Made by a program: the position numbers and the translations under genes | Notes under the pieces: generated by a model | What the model was told of the DNA's origin: nothing | Database searches by the model: none | Seen by the model: only the letters and a program-made list of their open reading frames with translations | Assembly (NCBI RefSeq): GCF_019448235.1 | Contig: NZ_CP080409.1 | Coordinates: 682,001 to 746,000 of the forward strand | DNA: 64,000 bases | Source: Nocardioides panacisoli | Lineage (GTDB): Bacteria > Actinomycetota > Actinomycetes > Propionibacteriales > Nocardioidaceae | Direction: 5' to 3' | Shown: piece by piece, positions 38,211-46,808 of the stretch | How positions within the stretch are numbered: the first letter of the stretch is position 1 | How the letters are laid out: the number at the start of each line of letters is the position of its first letter

Positions 38211-38819
38211 GTGACTGAGCAGGACCGGACCGTGGTGATCGCGGAGGACGAGGCGCTGATCCGGATGGATCTGGCCGAGATGCTCGCCGACGAGGGCTAC
38301 ACCGTCGTGGGGCAGGCCGGCGACGGTCAGCAGGCGATCGACCTGACCGAGGAGCACCGCCCGGACCTGGTCATCCTCGACGTCAAGATGCCGGTCCTGG
38401 ACGGGATCGCGGCCGCCGAGCGGATCGCGGGTGACCGGTTGGCGGCCGTGGTGATGCTGACGGCGTTCTCCCAGCGCGAGCTGGTCGAGCGGGCTCGCGA
38501 CGCCGGAGCGATGTCCTACCTGGTCAAGCCGTTCAACCAGTCCGACCTCGTGCCCGCGATCGAGATGGCGTTGAGTCGGTTCGCCGAGATCCGCGCGCTG
38601 GAGTCGGAGATCGGCGACCTGTCCGAGCAGCTCGACACGCGCAAGGTGGTGGAGCGTGCCAAGGGCATCCTGCAGGAGCAGCTCCAGATCTCCGAACCGG
38701 ACGCGTTCCGCTGGATCCAGAAGACGGCGATGGACCTGCGCATGTCGATGCGCGAGGTCGCCGAGGGCGTGGTCACGCACGGCGTTCCCGGTGCTCCGAC
38801 GCCCGGGTCCGACGCATGA
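38211..38819 (+). CDS. pdtaR: PdtaR-like response regulator with ANTAR RNA-binding domain
   Basis: A 202-residue two-domain regulator. The receiver domain (about residues 5-125) has the acidic pair in IAEDEALIRMDL, the phospho-Asp in LVILDVKMPVLDG and the Lys in SYLVKPFNQ. A coiled linker leads to an ANTAR domain (about 130-190; RKVVERAKGILQEQLQISEPDAFRWIQ). ANTAR proteins act on RNA by stopping terminator formation at paired hairpins. The partner kinase PdtaS is not beside it, as in mycobacteria. Leaderless start chosen from the -10 spacing. Confidence 0.93.
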   Translation: MTEQDRTVVIAEDEALIRMDLAEMLADEGYTVVGQAGDGQQAIDLTEEHRPDLVILDVKMPVLDGIAAAERIAGDRLAAVVMLTAFSQRELVERARDAGAMSYLVKPFNQSDLVPAIEMALSRFAEIRALESEIGDLSEQLDTRKVVERAKGILQEQLQISEPDAFRWIQKTAMDLRMSMREVAEGVVTHGVPGAPTPGSDA

Positions 38820-38890
38820 CGGGCGTGTGAAGAAGAGTCACGATTCGATGTCGGCCGGGGGATGTCGGGCAAACCTCGGGTGAAGATGCA

Positions 38891-38896
38891 TAGACT
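38891..38896 (+). promoter_or_regulatory. -10 box (TAGACT) of the liv operon
   Basis: TAGACT matches TANNNT and gives a leader of about 57 bases to GTG 38960, containing the AGGAG ribosome site at 38948-38952. No -35 match is clear. The rest of the 140-base gap shows no gene. Confidence 0.45.
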
Positions 38897-38959
38897 GCGG
38901 TCCGCCGTACAGGGGTGAGACTCGGATCACACGTCCCTCAAGTCGACAGGAGTGACTGC

Positions 38960-40399
38960 GTGGTAGCCAGATGGTTGGGGCGGGCCGTGGTGGTCCTGGT
39001 CGCGGGGTTGATCGGACTGATCCTCCTCGCGCCGGGCGTGGCGGTCGCCGATGAGGAGACCGCCGAGCCGTCCGCGGAGCCGACGTCGTCGGAGACCCCG
39101 GAGGACGAGCAGACCGCTGATCCCGGACAGGAAGCGACCGAGGAGTCCGACGAGGTGGTCGTCGAGGGCTCGGGCTTCCTGGTCACGTTGATCGACGAGT
39201 CCGACAAGTCCGGGGGAGAGGCGGGTACGCCGATCCCCGAGGTCACGCTCTCGGTCTTCGAGTGCCCCGAGCTCGCCACGGACGGCACCTGTCCCGAGCG
39301 CGGTGACGAGCTCGGGACCGAGGTGACCAACTCCGAGGGACAGGTCTTCTTCTCCCTCGAGCGCGGCCGTTACGTGCTGGCACTGGACGAGGGGACGCTG
39401 CCCGACGGCATCGAGCTCGACGACAACACCAGTGCGGAGCTCGGTCAGACGCTGCGGCTCTCGGCGCCGACCAACATGGTCTTCCCGATCGGCACCAGTG
39501 CCGTGGAGTCCGCCTCGTTCGGCGAGGAACTCTCCACCAACGTGGTGTCGGGACTGAAGTTCGGCCTGATCATCGCCCTCGCCGCGCTGGGCCTGAACCT
39601 CATCTTCGGCACCACGGGCCTGACGAACTTCGCCCACGGTGAGCTGCTGACCTTCGGGGCCGCGGTGACGCTCGGGTTCAACCTGATCGGCATCCCGGTG
39701 ATCGCCGCGGCAGCGCTGGGCCTGATCTGCTCCTGCCTCTTCGGCTACCTGCAGGACCGCGGGATCTGGCGCCCGTTGCGGCACCGCGGCAGCGGGCTGA
39801 TCGCGATGATGATCGTCTCGATCGGTTTCGGCATCCTGCTGCGCTACCTCTTCCAGTACTTCATGGGCGGCAGCCGGCGCCCCTACTCCGAGTACACCGC
39901 GCAGCAGCGCAAGGACTACGGCATCGTCGAGCTCGCGGACAAGGAGATCGCGATCATCCTGATCTCGATCGCCCTCCTGGCGCTGGTCGGCGCGATGCTG
40001 ATGGGCACGCGGCTCGGCAAGGCGATGCGGGCGGTCTCGGACAACCCCTCGCTGGCGGCGTCCTCGGGCATGCGCGTCGACGGCGTGATCAGCGCGGCCT
40101 GGGTGCTGGGTGCGGGGCTGACCGGCATGTCCGGCGTCCTGATGGGCATCCAGAACCAGGTCGTGTTCGACATGGGCTTCAAGCTGCTGCTCATCATCTT
40201 CGCCGCCGCCACCCTCGGTGGTCTCGGCACGATCTGGGGCGCGATGGTCGGTGCGATCATCGTGGGTCTCGTGGTGGAGGTCGCGCCGCTGTTCGGCATG
40301 CCGACCTCGATCAAGCAGGCCTCTGCCCTGGCGATCTTGATCCTGATCCTGCTGATCCGTCCCCAGGGCATCCTCGGGCGACGCGAGCGGGTTGGCTGA
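38960..40399 (+). CDS. livH: LivH-type permease with extra N-terminal secreted domain
   Basis: The C-terminal 285 residues are a branched-chain amino-acid ABC permease (LivH type): FGLIIALAALGLNLIFGTTGLTNFAHGEL, then SDNPSLAASSGM and TLGGLGTIWGAMVGA. Unusually, residues 1-30 form a signal peptide or signal anchor ending AVA, followed by about 160 extracytoplasmic residues. These start acidic and Pro/Thr/Glu-rich, then give a beta-type region (PIPEVTLSVFECPELATDG, EGQVFFSLERGRYVLAL) that resembles carboxypeptidase-regulatory or CNA-B-like modules, with two Cys. Normal LivH is about 290-310 residues. GTG 38960 follows AGGAG by 8 bases. The domain may bind or orient the substrate lipoprotein; that is inference. 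Confidence 0.88.
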   Translation: MVARWLGRAVVVLVAGLIGLILLAPGVAVADEETAEPSAEPTSSETPEDEQTADPGQEATEESDEVVVEGSGFLVTLIDESDKSGGEAGTPIPEVTLSVFECPELATDGTCPERGDELGTEVTNSEGQVFFSLERGRYVLALDEGTLPDGIELDDNTSAELGQTLRLSAPTNMVFPIGTSAVESASFGEELSTNVVSGLKFGLIIALAALGLNLIFGTTGLTNFAHGELLTFGAAVTLGFNLIGIPVIAAAALGLICSCLFGYLQDRGIWRPLRHRGSGLIAMMIVSIGFGILLRYLFQYFMGGSRRPYSEYTAQQRKDYGIVELADKEIAIILISIALLALVGAMLMGTRLGKAMRAVSDNPSLAASSGMRVDGVISAAWVLGAGLTGMSGVLMGIQNQVVFDMGFKLLLIIFAAATLGGLGTIWGAMVGAIIVGLVVEVAPLFGMPTSIKQASALAILILILLIRPQGILGRRERVG

Positions 40400-40412
40400 G
40401 GAGGCAACGACC

Positions 40413-41408
40413 ATGGATCTCTTCGACGTACTCCGTGCGGGCCTCTCCAGCGCGTTCGGCCCCTACGCGATCATGTTGGCGCTGGCCGCCATCGGACTCA
40501 ACGTGCACTTCGGCTACACCGGCCTGCTGAACTTCGGCCAGGCGGGCTTCATGGCCGTCGCCGGTTACGGCATGGCGGTGAGCGTGACGGTGATGGGTCT
40601 CCCGTTCGGTGTCGGCCTGGTGGTGGCACTGATCGCCCCGATCGTGCTCGCGCTGCTGCTGGGCGCGCCGACGCTGCGACTACGGGCGGACTACCTGGCG
40701 ATCGCCACGATCGCTGCGGCCGAGATCCTGCGCCTGATCTTCGGATCGGTGCAGTTGGCCGACACCCTCGGTGGCACTGACGGCCTGACTGGCTATGCCG
40801 GCACGTTCCAGAGCTGGAACCCCTACGACTCGGGTCTGGATCTCGGCATCATCTCCTTCCGCCGCGCCGAGCTGTGGTCGATCACGGTCGGCTGGATCGC
40901 GATCGGCCTGTCGGTGCTCCTGGTCTGGCTGCTGATGCGCAGCCCGTGGGGACGCGTCCTCAAGGCCATCCGCGAGGACGAGGAGGCGGTGCGCTCGCTG
41001 GGCAAGAACGTCTTCGCCTACAAGATGCAGGCGCTGGTCCTGGGTGGCTTCTTCGGTGGCCTCGCCGGCCTCTTCCTGGCGCTTCACCAGGCGTCGGTGG
41101 TGCCGACGGACTACGAGACGGTCGTGACGTTCTTCGCCTACACCGCCCTGCTGATCGGTGGCGCGGCACGAGTGTGGGGGCCGGTCATCGGTGCGGTCAT
41201 CTTCTGGTTCCTGGTGCGCTCGCTCGGCACGCTGTTCGGTCAGATGACCTCCGGTGCCGACCCGCTCATGCCGGAATGGCTGATGACCGACATCCAGTCC
41301 GGACTGGTGCGCTACATCCTGGCCGGTCTCGGCCTGATGCTGTTGATGATCTTCCGGCCGCAAGGCATCTTCGGTGACCGTAAGGAGTTGGCGATCGATG
41401 GGCGCTGA
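40413..41408 (+). CDS. livM: LivM-type branched-chain amino-acid permease
   Basis: The second permease of the transporter, 331 residues with about nine hydrophobic helices. Marks are LNVHFGYTGLLNFGQAGFMAVAGY, LRLRADYLAIATIAAAEILR and the coupling-loop block GRVLKAIREDEEAVRSLGKNV, with FRPQGIFG at the end. ATG 40413 has a strong GAGGAGG; the TTG further up overlaps livH and is not needed. Ends 11 bases inside livG. Confidence 0.94.
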   Translation: MDLFDVLRAGLSSAFGPYAIMLALAAIGLNVHFGYTGLLNFGQAGFMAVAGYGMAVSVTVMGLPFGVGLVVALIAPIVLALLLGAPTLRLRADYLAIATIAAAEILRLIFGSVQLADTLGGTDGLTGYAGTFQSWNPYDSGLDLGIISFRRAELWSITVGWIAIGLSVLLVWLLMRSPWGRVLKAIREDEEAVRSLGKNVFAYKMQALVLGGFFGGLAGLFLALHQASVVPTDYETVVTFFAYTALLIGGAARVWGPVIGAVIFWFLVRSLGTLFGQMTSGADPLMPEWLMTDIQSGLVRYILAGLGLMLLMIFRPQGIFGDRKELAIDGR

Positions 41409-42318
41409 GAGAGCGGGCACCGTCCCGGAGGCCGTCCGCGGCCTCCGTGAGGTCCCCAACGAGCCCGGGGCGGCGAAGCCCGATGCGATTCTGGTCGGGG
41501 ACCACGTCGTACGGCAGTTCGGCGGGCTGAAGGCCGTCGACGTCGACCACATCGAGGTCCAGCGGGGGGTCATCACGGCCCTCATCGGTCCCAACGGTGC
41601 GGGCAAGACGACGTTGTTCAACTGCCTGACCGGCTTCGACCAGCCCAGCAGCGGCAAGTGGTCCTTCAACGGCAAGTCGTTGAAGGGGATGCCGCCGCAC
41701 CGCGTCGCACGACGCGGCATGGTGCGTACCTTCCAGCTCACCAAGGTGTTGGCCAAGCTGACGGTGATCGAGAACATGCGGCTCGGCGCGACCGGCCAGC
41801 GGGGCGAGAAGTTCTGGTCCGCGCCCTTCGCCGCGCTCTGGCGCGGCCAGGAGGCCGAGATCACCGAGCGTGCCGACGTGTTGCTGCAGCGCTTCAAGCT
41901 CGACACCAAGCGCGAGGACTTCGCGGGATCGCTGTCCGGTGGCCAGCGCAAGCTGCTGGAGATGGCACGGTCGCTGATGGTCGACCCCGAGCTGATCATG
42001 CTCGATGAGCCGATGGCCGGCGTGAACCCGGCGCTGAAGCAGTCGCTGCTCGAGCACGTCGTCGGCCTGCGCGACGAGGGACGCACGGTGCTCTTCGTCG
42101 AGCACGACATGGACATGGTGCGCGACATCGCCGACTGGGTCGTGGTGATGGCCCAGGGACGGATCGTGGCCGAGGGCACCCCGGACGCCGTGATGGCCGA
42201 CGAGGCCGTCATCGACGCCTATCTCGGTGCCCACCACGACACGGACCTGAGTGACCTGGACGAGGACGAGCTGGAAGAGGAAGCTCGCGAGGAGATCGAG
42301 GAGGAGGAGCGCAAGTGA
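41398..42318 (+). CDS. livG: LivG-type ABC ATPase
   Basis: ATPase of the branched-chain amino-acid transporter, 306 residues. Walker A GPNGAGKTT, signature SLSGGQRKLLEMA, Walker B LIMLDEPMAGV with FVEHDMDMV as the switch His region. The LivG helix block PHRVARRGMVRTFQ is present. The protein is longer than usual: an N-terminal lead of about 30 residues and a very acidic C-terminal tail of about 25 residues (Asp/Glu-rich, after GAHHDTDLSD). ATG 41398 lies within the end of livM, with GGAG upstream. Confidence 0.94.
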   Translation: MGAERAGTVPEAVRGLREVPNEPGAAKPDAILVGDHVVRQFGGLKAVDVDHIEVQRGVITALIGPNGAGKTTLFNCLTGFDQPSSGKWSFNGKSLKGMPPHRVARRGMVRTFQLTKVLAKLTVIENMRLGATGQRGEKFWSAPFAALWRGQEAEITERADVLLQRFKLDTKREDFAGSLSGGQRKLLEMARSLMVDPELIMLDEPMAGVNPALKQSLLEHVVGLRDEGRTVLFVEHDMDMVRDIADWVVVMAQGRIVAEGTPDAVMADEAVIDAYLGAHHDTDLSDLDEDELEEEAREEIEEEERK

Positions 42319-43088
42319 CCGACGAGACTCCCGAGCGGACCGCGCACCTCGCGGCGGCGGACGGCGCCGTCATCCGCGCCGACGATGTCGTGGCGGGCTA
42401 CTTCCCCGGCGTCAACATCCTCAACGGCGCCGACCTGTACTGCCAGCCGGGCGAGCTGGTCGGCATCATCGGCCCCAACGGTGCGGGCAAGTCCACGCTG
42501 GTCAAGGCGATGTTCGGCCTGGTCACCGTCTCCAGCGGCACGGTCCGCCTGGAGGGCGAGGACGTGACGAACATGCGCGCCGACCAGCTGGTACGCCGCG
42601 GCATCGGCTACGTGCCGCAGACCAACAACGTCTTCCCGACGCTGACCATCGAGGAGAACCTCGAGATGGGGTGCTACCAAGCGCCGAAGAAGTTCTCCGA
42701 GCGGTTCTCCTTCGTCACCGACCTCTTCCCGAAGCTCGGGGAGCGTCGCAAGCAGCGTGCGGGCTCGCTCTCGGGCGGTGAGCGACAGATGGTCGCGATG
42801 GGTCGCGCGCTGATGATGGACCCGGCGGTGCTGTTCCTCGACGAGCCCTCCGCGGGGCTGTCGCCGGTGCTGCAGGACGAGGTGTTCGTCCAGATCCGCA
42901 AGATCAACCGGGCCGGTGTCTCGGTCGTGATGGTGGAGCAGAACGCCCGCCGTTGCCTGCAGGTCTGCGACCGCGGCTACGTGCTCGACCAGGGCCGCAG
43001 CGCCTACACCGGCTCGGGCAAGGACCTCGCCGACGACCCGAAGGTGATCGAGCTCTACCTGGGCACGCTGGGCAAGAAGGCCGGCTGA
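42315..43088 (+). CDS. livF: LivF-type ABC ATPase
   Basis: Second ATPase of the transporter, 257 residues. Walker A GPNGAGKST, the block GIGYVPQTNNVFPTLTIEENL typical of LivF, signature SLSGGERQMVAMG, Walker B LFLDEPSAGLSP and the switch MVEQNARRCL. GTG 42315 overlaps the livG stop (GTGA). Last gene of livH-M-G-F; a hairpin follows. Confidence 0.95.
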   Translation: MTDETPERTAHLAAADGAVIRADDVVAGYFPGVNILNGADLYCQPGELVGIIGPNGAGKSTLVKAMFGLVTVSSGTVRLEGEDVTNMRADQLVRRGIGYVPQTNNVFPTLTIEENLEMGCYQAPKKFSERFSFVTDLFPKLGERRKQRAGSLSGGERQMVAMGRALMMDPAVLFLDEPSAGLSPVLQDEVFVQIRKINRAGVSVVMVEQNARRCLQVCDRGYVLDQGRSAYTGSGKDLADDPKVIELYLGTLGKKAG

Positions 43089-43135
43089 GGCGCGGTACGC
43101 CTCACGGGAGGGGTCGCCGCTCAGGGCCCGTCGAC

Positions 43136-43159
43136 GCCGACCTGCGCCTCGAGGTCGGC
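43136..43159 (+). terminator. Hairpin after livF
   Basis: GCCGACCT (43136-43143) and AGGTCGGC (43152-43159) form a perfect 8-bp stem with an 8-base loop, 47 bases after the livF stop. No T-run. It separates the liv operon from the next promoter. Confidence 0.5.
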
Positions 43160-43207
43160 ACCGGACAGCGCTGCACCATGACGCCGCCCGCCTCCGGACC
43201 CGGCTAG

Positions 43208-43213
43208 TACGTT
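43208..43213 (+). promoter_or_regulatory. -10 box (TACGTT) of the epimerase gene
   Basis: TACGTT lies eight bases before ATG 43222, so the leader would be absent or one or two bases; GGGAG between them could also act in a longer transcript. Confidence 0.5.
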
Positions 43214-43221
43214 CGGGAGAC

Positions 43222-44121
43222 ATGCGGATCTTCTTCACCGGAGGCAGCGGCAAGGCCGGCCACCACGTCGCCCCTGCGCTCGCCGCGCAGGGGCACCAGG
43301 TCACCAACGCCGATGTGACTCCCCTGGGGCACCCCGATGTCCAGGACCTGCGGGTCGACCTCACCGACGCCGGTGAGACCTGGTCGGCGATGGCCGGGCT
43401 GGCGAGCATGGACGAGCTGGACCTGCCCGAGAAGCCGGCGTACGACGCGGTCGTCCACTTCGCGGCGATCCCGGCGATCCTGGTCGCCTCCGACGCGGCG
43501 ACCTACGCCACCAACGTGCTCACCACCTACCACGTGCTGGAGGCGGCGACCCGGCTCGGCATCCCCAAGGTGGTCTTCGCCTCCAGCGAGACGACCTACG
43601 GGATCTGCTTCGCCCAGGGCGAGCGCCGGCCGCTGTATCTCCCGGTCGATGAGGAGCACCCGACCGTGCCCGAGGACTCCTACGCCATGGCCAAGGTCAG
43701 CAACGAGGTGACGGCCCGCTCCTTCCAGGCCCGCGCCGGCACGGACGTCTACGGCCTGCGGATCAACAACGTCATCGAGCCGCACGAGTACGCCGAGCTC
43801 TTCCCCGACTTCCTCGAGGACCCGTCGCTGCGGCGTCGCAACGTCTTCGGCTACATCGACACCCGCGACCTCGCTCTCATGGTGGAGCGGTGCCTGGCCA
43901 CCGACGGCCTGGGGTACCAGGTCTTCAACGTCGCGAACGCAGACATGTCGGTCGCGGCCACCACCGAGGAGGTCCGGGAGCAGTTCTACGGCGGCGTCGA
44001 GCTGCGCCGCGACCTGGGGCGTGACGAGACCTTCTACAGCATCGCGAAGGCTCGCGAGCTCCTGGGCTACGAGCCGCAGCACTCGTGGCGCGACGTGCTC
44101 GACGATCCCGGCCGCGCCTGA
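43222..44121 (+). CDS. NAD-dependent epimerase/dehydratase (extended SDR)
   Basis: A 299-residue Rossmann-fold enzyme of the extended short-chain dehydrogenase type. Dinucleotide loop TGGSGKAGHH, VVHFAAIPAIL, the active-site Ser region FASSETTYG and the Tyr-Lys pair in DSYAMAK. Many relatives act on nucleotide sugars, but the substrate cannot be read here. It stands alone between the liv operon and its binding protein, and ends at a shared bidirectional terminator. Confidence 0.88.
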   Translation: MRIFFTGGSGKAGHHVAPALAAQGHQVTNADVTPLGHPDVQDLRVDLTDAGETWSAMAGLASMDELDLPEKPAYDAVVHFAAIPAILVASDAATYATNVLTTYHVLEAATRLGIPKVVFASSETTYGICFAQGERRPLYLPVDEEHPTVPEDSYAMAKVSNEVTARSFQARAGTDVYGLRINNVIEPHEYAELFPDFLEDPSLRRRNVFGYIDTRDLALMVERCLATDGLGYQVFNVANADMSVAATTEEVREQFYGGVELRRDLGRDETFYSIAKARELLGYEPQHSWRDVLDDPGRA

Positions 44122-44122
44122 C

Positions 44123-44164
44123 ACGACGAAGCCCCGCAACCTTCCGGCTGCGGGGCTCCGTCGT
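44123..44164. terminator. Bidirectional terminator between the epimerase and binding-protein genes
   Basis: Inner stem AGCCCCGCA (44130-44138) with TGCGGGGCT (44149-44157), loop of 10; after one mismatch the outer stem ACGACG (44123-44128) pairs with CGTCGT (44159-44164). The stem lies between two convergent stop codons and can serve both strands. Confidence 0.8.
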
Positions 44165-44177
44165 TGGTCGAGCCGGA

Positions 44178-45464
44178 TCAGATCTGGCCGTCGATGTACT
44201 CCACGGGGGCGATGGCGTTCTTGCCGTCGTACTCGTAGATGCCGATCGACGCGGCAGTCGGGCTGCCGGTCTCGCCGTGCTCGATCGGGCCGGAGACACC
44301 GTCGTAGTCGATGTCCTCGCCGTCGGCGAGCAGGTCGGCGCACTCCTGGAAGGACTCACACTTGGTCCCGCCACGGGTGACGTCGGGGATCTCCTCGGCG
44401 ATGGCGTCACCGGCGTCGTCACCGGCAGCGATCGCTGCGAGTGCCGACACGATGGTGGCGTCGTAGGCCTCACCGGCGTAGGACCACGAGGTCAGGTCCG
44501 GGTTGACCTCCAGCAGGCGGTCCTTGAACTCGTCACCGGCGTCCGCACCCGGGATGGTGCCCTTGGTGCCCTTGAGGACGCCGCGGGGCAGGCTCGGGTC
44601 GTTCTCACCCGGGGTGTAGCCCGAGGTGTTGCCGTCGACGAAGTACGTCGGCACGTCCTGCGGGCCGAAGTTCTCCTGGATCAGCTCCGGGACGATGGTG
44701 GTCGTCTCGTCGAAGGCGATGAGAACGAGCGCGTCGGCACCGGAGCCGGCGACGCTGGAGACCTCGGCACCGAACGAGGTCGCCTTCTGGCCGTAGTAGG
44801 CCGTCTCGACGACCGACGCACCCTGCGCCTCCAGGTTCTGCGTCACCTGGTCGGTGAGGGTCTCACCGTAGGCGTCCTGGCGGGACATGATCGCGACGTT
44901 CTGGTGACCGTCCTGGATCAGCAGGTTGGCCAGCACCGCACCCTGGAGGATGTCCGACGGTGCGGTCCGGAAGTAGTTGTCCGGCTCGCCGTACTTGCCC
45001 TCGTCGAAGGTGGTCGTGGTGTTGGCCGGCGAGAACAGCACCGTGCCCGCGCCCATGATCTTGTCGATCACCGTGCTGGCCACGCCCGAGGATGCCGTGC
45101 CGATGATCGCGTCCGCACCCCAGTCGAGCAGCTCGTCCGAGCTGGTGAGGGCCGCCTTGTTGTCCGAGTCGCCCGAGTCGGCCGCCTGGTACTCGACGTC
45201 CTTGTCGAGCACGCCGCCGGCCTCGTTGATCTCCTGGACCGCGAGTTCGACACCGGCGAACTCCGGGGGGCCGAGGAAGGCGAGGCTGCCGGACTGGGGC
45301 AGCAGGGCGCCGACCTTGAAGGTGCCGTCGCCGGTGGGGGCCGCGGCGTCTCCGTCGCCCCCGCCGTCACCGCCGCCACCGTCTTCGGAACCGCAGGCTG
45401 TCAGCACGAGAGCCGCCGCAGCGCTCACTGCTGCCAACCGCTTCGCATGGGTCATCCGCTTCAT
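44178..45464 (-). CDS. Branched-chain amino-acid ABC transporter substrate-binding lipoprotein
   Basis: A 428-residue periplasmic-binding-protein type I lipoprotein (LivJ/LivK family). The signal peptide ends in lipobox LTACGS (Cys about residue 24), then a Gly/Asp linker and VGALLPQSGSLAFLGPPEFAGVELAVQEINEAGG. Other marks: IIGTASSGVASTVID, FRTAPSDILQGAVLANLL and ASVVETAYYG. It probably feeds LivHMGF, although it is convergent with the epimerase and not in the operon. ATG 45464 has GGAGGA upstream. The last part has two Cys (KCESFQECA) that may form a disulphide. Confidence 0.93.
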   Translation of the reverse strand: MKRMTHAKRLAAVSAAAALVLTACGSEDGGGGDGGGDGDAAAPTGDGTFKVGALLPQSGSLAFLGPPEFAGVELAVQEINEAGGVLDKDVEYQAADSGDSDNKAALTSSDELLDWGADAIIGTASSGVASTVIDKIMGAGTVLFSPANTTTTFDEGKYGEPDNYFRTAPSDILQGAVLANLLIQDGHQNVAIMSRQDAYGETLTDQVTQNLEAQGASVVETAYYGQKATSFGAEVSSVAGSGADALVLIAFDETTTIVPELIQENFGPQDVPTYFVDGNTSGYTPGENDPSLPRGVLKGTKGTIPGADAGDEFKDRLLEVNPDLTSWSYAGEAYDATIVSALAAIAAGDDAGDAIAEEIPDVTRGGTKCESFQECADLLADGEDIDYDGVSGPIEHGETGSPTAASIGIYEYDGKNAIAPVEYIDGQI

Positions 45465-45486
45465 GTGTCCTCCGGATAGTTGTCAC

Positions 45487-45511
45487 GCCCTCGGGAACGG
45501 GCTTGGAGGGC
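45487..45511 (-). other. Leader hairpin of the binding-protein gene
   Basis: GCCCTC (45487-45492) and GAGGGC (45506-45511) form a 6-bp stem with a 13-base loop in the leader of the minus-strand gene. Role unknown. Confidence 0.35.
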
Positions 45512-45517
45512 ACGATA
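45512..45517 (-). promoter_or_regulatory. Possible -10 box (TATCGT) of the binding-protein gene
   Basis: On the minus strand TATCGT lies 47 bases before ATG 45464, immediately upstream of the leader hairpin. No good -35 box was seen. Confidence 0.4.
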
Positions 45518-45599
45518 ATGTGCGCTGGGCCACTTCGGGCACGTTGTTGCTTCAACCAATTGCCGAATGTGGCCGAACCGTAATAAACCGGGGGAATCC

Positions 45600-46346
45600 T
45601 CAGGCGAGGGCAGTGACGGTCGTTACCAGGACGGGCGCCATCAGGAGGGCCGGCAGTAGGTCGGCGACGGCGACCCGGCGCAGGTCCAGCAGTCGGAGGG
45701 CCACGCCGACCAGCAGCACGCCTCCGGTCGCGGTGATCGCGGCGACCTGGGCGTCGGAGAGCACGTCGCCGAGCACCATGCCGACCACGGTGAGGCCGCC
45801 CTGGACGACGGCGATGGTGAGCACGCTCGCCGCGACGCCCCAGCCGAACGCCGCGGCGAACGCAATGGCGGCGAAGCCGTCGAGCACGGACTTCAGGTAG
45901 AGCTCGTCGGCACCCAGCCCCAGGCCGTCGGACAGGGAGCCGAGGATGGTGAGCGGGCCGGTGCAGAAGATGAGCGAGGCGACGACGTATCCCTCGACGA
46001 AGCGGCGCCGATCGGCACCGGAGGCGCCACCGGCCAGGCGGCGCTGCAGCCAGCCGCCGAGCCCTTCGACGCGCTCCTCGATCCTGGCCAGCGACCCCGC
46101 GATGCCCCCGATCAGCACCGAGCCGAGCACGATGAGGAGGGGAGCGGCGTCCCCGACGGCATCACTGAGGTCCTCGCTGAGCACTGCCAGGGCCGAGGTC
46201 GCCGCGATCAGCAGGGTCACCAGCCCGAGCGCGTCGGTGACCAGTTGCCGGGTGCGCTCGGGGAGCAGGTGGCCGGCGTAGCGGCCGATCACGGAGCCGA
46301 GCAGCACCGTCGCGATGTTGACGGCCGTGCCGGTGCCCGGGATCAC
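45600..46346 (-). CDS. DUF554 membrane protein
   Basis: A 248-residue membrane protein with about six to seven helices. It begins GTGTAVNIATVLLGSVIGRYAG, the usual DUF554 start, with ALGLVTLLIA, GSVLIGGIAGS and the conserved GPLTILGSLSDGLG. Function is unknown; a transport role is often suggested. GTG 46346 follows GAAGGAC on the minus strand and lies 15 bases after the thioesterase gene, so the two are co-transcribed. Confidence 0.87.
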   Translation of the reverse strand: MIPGTGTAVNIATVLLGSVIGRYAGHLLPERTRQLVTDALGLVTLLIAATSALAVLSEDLSDAVGDAAPLLIVLGSVLIGGIAGSLARIEERVEGLGGWLQRRLAGGASGADRRRFVEGYVVASLIFCTGPLTILGSLSDGLGLGADELYLKSVLDGFAAIAFAAAFGWGVAASVLTIAVVQGGLTVVGMVLGDVLSDAQVAAITATGGVLLVGVALRLLDLRRVAVADLLPALLMAPVLVTTVTALA

Positions 46347-46361
46347 CGTGGGTCCTTCGGC

Positions 46362-46778
46362 TCAGACCCGGCTGGCGTCGACCAGCGCGCAGGTGATGCG
46401 CGAGGTGCAGATCCGCTTGCCGGCCTCGTTGGTGATGACGATCTCGTACGCCGCGCTGGTGCGACCGAGGTGGATGGCCGTGGCCGTGCCGGTGACCGTG
46501 CCCTCGGTGGCGGCGCGGTGGTGCGTGGCGTTGATGTCCACGCCGACCGGCGCCTTGTCGGGGAAGGCGTGGATGGCGGCGCCGATCGAGCCCAGGGACT
46601 CGGCGAGTGCGACGGACGCGCCGCCGTGGAGGAGGCCGTAGGGCTGGGTGTTGCCCTCGACGGGCATGGTGGCCACGACGCGGTCCGCGGATGCCTCGAG
46701 GACCTCCACGCCCAGCTTGCGGTTGAGTGCGCCCGCACCGTCGGGCATGGCGGCGAGGAGCGCGTCGACGTCGGTCAT
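46362..46778 (-). CDS. Hotdog-fold thioesterase (PaaI-like)
   Basis: A 138-residue hotdog thioesterase of the PaaI/DUF4442-type. The block YGLLHGGASVALAESLGS carries the active-site region (HGG), with VGVDINATHHRAATEGTV after it. Such enzymes hydrolyse acyl-CoA; the substrate is not determinable here. ATG 46778 is set by the -10 box 7 bases upstream. The longer open frame (to 47000) runs through the divergent polA start and is rejected. Confidence 0.88.
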   Translation of the reverse strand: MTDVDALLAAMPDGAGALNRKLGVEVLEASADRVVATMPVEGNTQPYGLLHGGASVALAESLGSIGAAIHAFPDKAPVGVDINATHHRAATEGTVTGTATAIHLGRTSAAYEIVITNEAGKRICTSRITCALVDASRV

Positions 46779-46785
46779 GCGCGTC

Positions 46786-46791
46786 AACCTA
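46786..46791 (-). promoter_or_regulatory. -10 box (TAGGTT) of the thioesterase gene, leaderless type
   Basis: On the minus strand TAGGTT is followed by seven bases (GACGCGC) and ATG 46778. It is divergent from the polA -10 only 17 bases away. Confidence 0.6.
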
Positions 46792-46808
46792 CTGTCCGTG
46801 GCGGTCGA

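Noticed and set aside
38897-38959. ANTAR target (paired hexaloop hairpins) in the liv leader
   Set aside because: The leader shows only weak stems (for example GTGA/TCAC with an 8-base loop); no two hairpins with 6-base loops of the expected kind were found, so control by the neighbouring PdtaR is not supported.
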